Shown here piece after piece: positions 61,609 through 64,000 of a stretch of DNA of 64,000 nucleotides; position 1 is the stretch's first letter; each line of letters begins with the position of its first letter. Origin of the DNA: Zhengitettix transpicula (lineage: Eukaryota; Arthropoda; Insecta; Orthoptera; Tetrigidae). The stretch is taken from the NCBI GenBank assembly GCA_037074705.1, contig CM073590.1:177335246-177399245 (forward strand), given 5' to 3'. Made by a program: the position numbers and the translations under genes. Below the pieces are notes generated by a model. That model was not told the origin of the DNA. It ran no database searches and worked only from the letters and a program-made list of their open reading frames with translations.

Positions 61609-62035
61609 ATTGGTTCCCACAAGCCGAGGCACCTCGGCCTGTTTTGAGAGGTGTATGTTCCGGGGTCGCAGACCTTGGGCATACGGTGAGAGTTGTTCGC
61701 TATTCCCATTGGAATAGTCGTCCAGCTGCCTCCTAAACTGGTCGAGGCACGGAGAAGGGAATGCTGTGTCCCCACAGCAATCTCCGATATCGGAAGGGCG
61801 TGGGACAAGTACCCAATGCCCGACCTACCCGATGCAGGTTTTCCTAGGGTTTTCCCTGCATTTCTTTAGGCGAATGCGGGGTAGGATCCTTAATCTATAG
61901 CCCGGGGGCCCTAGTAACCCTTGGCTACCTTCCTCCACCCTTCCGCATCCCCCCTTTCAAATACCTTCCTATGCTATTAAAGGGGAGTTGCCCAAAGTGG
62001 ATCACCCTCATGTAGCCTGTTGCCCTAAAAAAAGC
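61609..62035 (+). repeat. Family C copy, head missing
   Basis: Begins GGTTCCCACAAGCCGAGGCA and ends TGTTGCCCTAAAAAAA; collinear with 62838-63268. The 149-codon minus-strand frame ending in it is a by-product of the repeat. Confidence 0.9.
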
Positions 62036-62186
62036 ATTGGAATAGGCAGTACTTGCTAAAGTTTATGATTAATTTACCCAATTTTGGAATGAGGGTATTG
62101 TTCACTGTGACGAACAAATCCAAACAACTGCTGCATTAAAAACTGTTAAACCTGTGCAACTACAAACCTCTCCAATAATTTTTTTT

Positions 62187-62455
62187 AGAGCAACAAGCTA
62201 CATGAGGGTAATCCACGTGGTGGCAACTCCCCTTTAATAGCATAGGAAGGGATTTGAAACGACACATGCGGAAGCGTAGAGGAAGGTAGTCAAGACTTAA
62301 CTAATGCCCCCGTGCTATAATTTAAGGATCATACCCTGCAATTTGCCAGAAGTGATGCAAGAAAACCTGCATCAGGTAGGTCAGACATTGGGTACTTGTC
62401 CCACGTCTTACGATGGCCGGAGAGTGGTTTTCTGTGGGAACGTAGCATTCCATTT
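62187..62455 (-). repeat. Family C copy, truncated and diverged
   Basis: On minus the sequence runs from TGCTACGTTCCCACAG to the tail CATGTAGCTTGTTGCTCT. Differs from the others at several positions (AACGACACATGCGG). Confidence 0.85.
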
Positions 62456-62717
62456 TCTAGTTATTCTAACGTCTCATATATCTACAGATAATGTAATATT
62501 GTTAACCGCCATTTTCCAAATAAAATTAATCATGGAAAATCAATGAAAAGCGGAACATATCTTTTTGTATTATTTACAGTTGGCTGATGTTGCTTTGATT
62601 AAGCTTTTCCTTTACAATCTCGTCATACGTAAGTCCTATATTTGAATGAGTGCATGGAGTGTTCCTTAAACGTTGAATACATCAATTTCATAAATCGAGC
62701 TTACTTTCTTAATTCTC

Positions 62718-63268
62718 CGGCTGCGAGAGAATTCTCTCGCAGGTAACCTGCGAGGGATTTTCTCTCGCAGGCAGAACCTTTTAGGAGAGATACGAAGGGG
62801 CTACCTTTTGGTATGCCTTTTCCTCTCCGTTTTTGAACTAAGGTTCCCACAAGCCGAGGCACCTCGGCCTGTTCTGAGAGATGTATGTTCCGGGGTCGCA
62901 GACCTTGGGCATATGGTAAGAGTTGTCCGCTATTCCCATTGGAATAGTCGGCCAGCTGCCTCCTAAACTGGTCGAGGCACGGAGAAGGGAATTCTGCGTC
63001 CCCACAGATAACTCCTCTCCCGCTATCGGAAGGGCGTGGGACAAATACCCAATGCCCGACCTACCTGATGCAAGTTTCTCTAGGGTTTTCCCTGCATTTC
63101 TTTAGGCGAATGCCAGGTAGGATCCTTAAAATATAGCCCGGGGGCCCTAGTTAACCCTTGGCTACCTTCCTCTACCCTTCCGCATCCCCCCTTTCAAATC
63201 CCTTCCTATTCTATTAAAGGGGAGCTGCCCAAAGTGGATTACCCTCATGTAGCCTGTTGCCCTAAAAA
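62718..63268 (+). repeat. Family C copy, full length (best reference)
   Basis: The head begins with a perfect 22-bp palindrome (62721-62742, CTGCGAGAGAA and its complement) followed by a second CCTGCGAGG..CTCGCAGG hairpin. Then AGGAGAGATACGAAGGGGCT, CCGAGGCACCTCGG, GGCCAGCTGCCTCCTAAACT, GGGCGTGGGACAAATACCC, the ATGCA..TGCAT pair, GGGTAGGATCC-type block, GCATCCCCCCTTTCAAATCC and the tail GTAGCCTGTTGCCCTAAAA with an A9 end. About 550 bp; no protein coding capacity. I see no convincing tRNA A/B boxes, so it is not an obvious tRNA-SINE. Confidence 0.9.
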
Positions 63269-64000
63269 AAAAATTAATTCTCCGAAACTCCACGCCAATT
63301 TCATCTCAAAGACACGAAATAGTTTGGAAACGAAATAAATTCTTCCTGATGGAAACTGAACTGATTATATCGTTGACGAAAGTTATATCTGTATAGCATT
63401 ACGTCAATGTTTCATTCCGGAGTGACTCTGAATATAAATTAGCGTAAAGCGGAAACTTTGAGTGAAAGTTCAGTGCCAAGTATTTGCCGTCGCTGCCCTA
63501 CGTTACCGGCTGTCGGTGGGAAAGCAAATATTTTGTATTATTAACGAGATTACGCTTGTCCACTGCGATAATATGCGCTCTTGAGAACAGCCAAAGTTGT
63601 GGCCTGCTAAGCCGAAAGCTGTGGATTAGTTGCTGCTCTGGCAAGTGCCTTCTCGTTGTTTGTGGTTCAACTAATTGCTCAGTTTGAGCTTGGACCACAC
63701 ACTTGTGGTTTCCTCTCAACACGCACACGCTTACCAAGCATCGACCTTGTACATTACTGTGTACACCGGGAATTCAATTCTGCGGCCGGCCATCCTCATT
63801 TGGGATTTCATGCAATGTTTAGGAAACATCGCCTTCAATGTAGCTCTCTTGCAGTACAACACACGTTTACACATGTAAAGAAAGATGAATAGTAAACTTT
63901 TTCCTTTCAACTCAAGGTACAAGGCTAATCTCAGAAGTACCCGACCTATCAAAGATAACAAAAAATTTGGGATAAAAAATATTTAATATCAACGTTGTCT
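63269..64000. other. Non-coding DNA to window end
   Basis: 63480-63860 is GC-richer with overlapping short frames on both strands but no recognisable protein. Nothing else seen. Confidence 0.4.

Noticed and set aside
61359..61808. 149-codon minus-strand open frame, the longest in the window
   Set aside because: Most of it is the antisense of family C. The same peptide segment reappears from copies at 62838-63044 and, in part, elsewhere, so it is repeat sequence without stops rather than a gene.

Overview
This window is eukaryotic nuclear DNA, almost certainly from an insect or a close arthropod relative. It is AT-rich, has no long open reading frames, and is packed with interspersed repeats. 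The few convincing coding segments have canonical AG/GT splice borders. Lineage within the insects could not be settled; the repeat load suggests a fairly large genome.

The only host gene supported is on the + strand. Three short exons (5932-6066, 8212-8348, 12168-12305) have strictly compatible reading phases and encode a C2HC finger, a C2H2 finger and an acidic linker. The order and the SAW..H....H..IY pattern of the second finger fit the N-terminal half of a BCL11-like zinc-finger transcription factor (CG9650-type in flies). Upstream and downstream exons are outside the window, or, if exon 3 is read through, a short isoform stops at 12335 with a poly(A) signal at 12523. The remaining ~51 kb looks like intron or intergenic DNA.

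The rest is mobile-element territory: a full-length but dead mariner (14886-16142); a group of LTR copies with tRNA-Lys-like primer sites (25.8-27.5, 29.0-30.3, 39.1-40.1, 46.3-47.2 kb, and a likely relative at 1.6-2.6 kb); an R1/Jockey-like LINE end (23.7-24.6 kb); a second reverse-transcriptase scrap (35.9-36.2 kb); a Penelope-like element end with a GIY-YIG remnant and hammerhead-like motifs (53.6-54.3 kb, related tail at 49.8-50.0 kb); and three abundant non-autonomous families. Families A and B share the head ACTAGCTGGGTGCCCGGCG but have different bodies. Family C is an unclassified structured element of ~0.5 kb with a palindromic head and a CCCTAAAA tail, present in about ten copies.

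The most interesting signals are: the repeated LTR-primer site-LTR stub architecture with matching 4-bp target duplications; tandem hammerhead-like motifs beside the Penelope remnant; family C itself; a ~190-bp-arm inverted repeat at 4.2-5.1 kb around a coding-like spacer; internal tandem units in family B; and several GC-richer islands (notably 51.39-51.76 kb) that could be conserved regulatory DNA of the zinc-finger gene. No operon, CRISPR array, rRNA or tRNA gene was seen.
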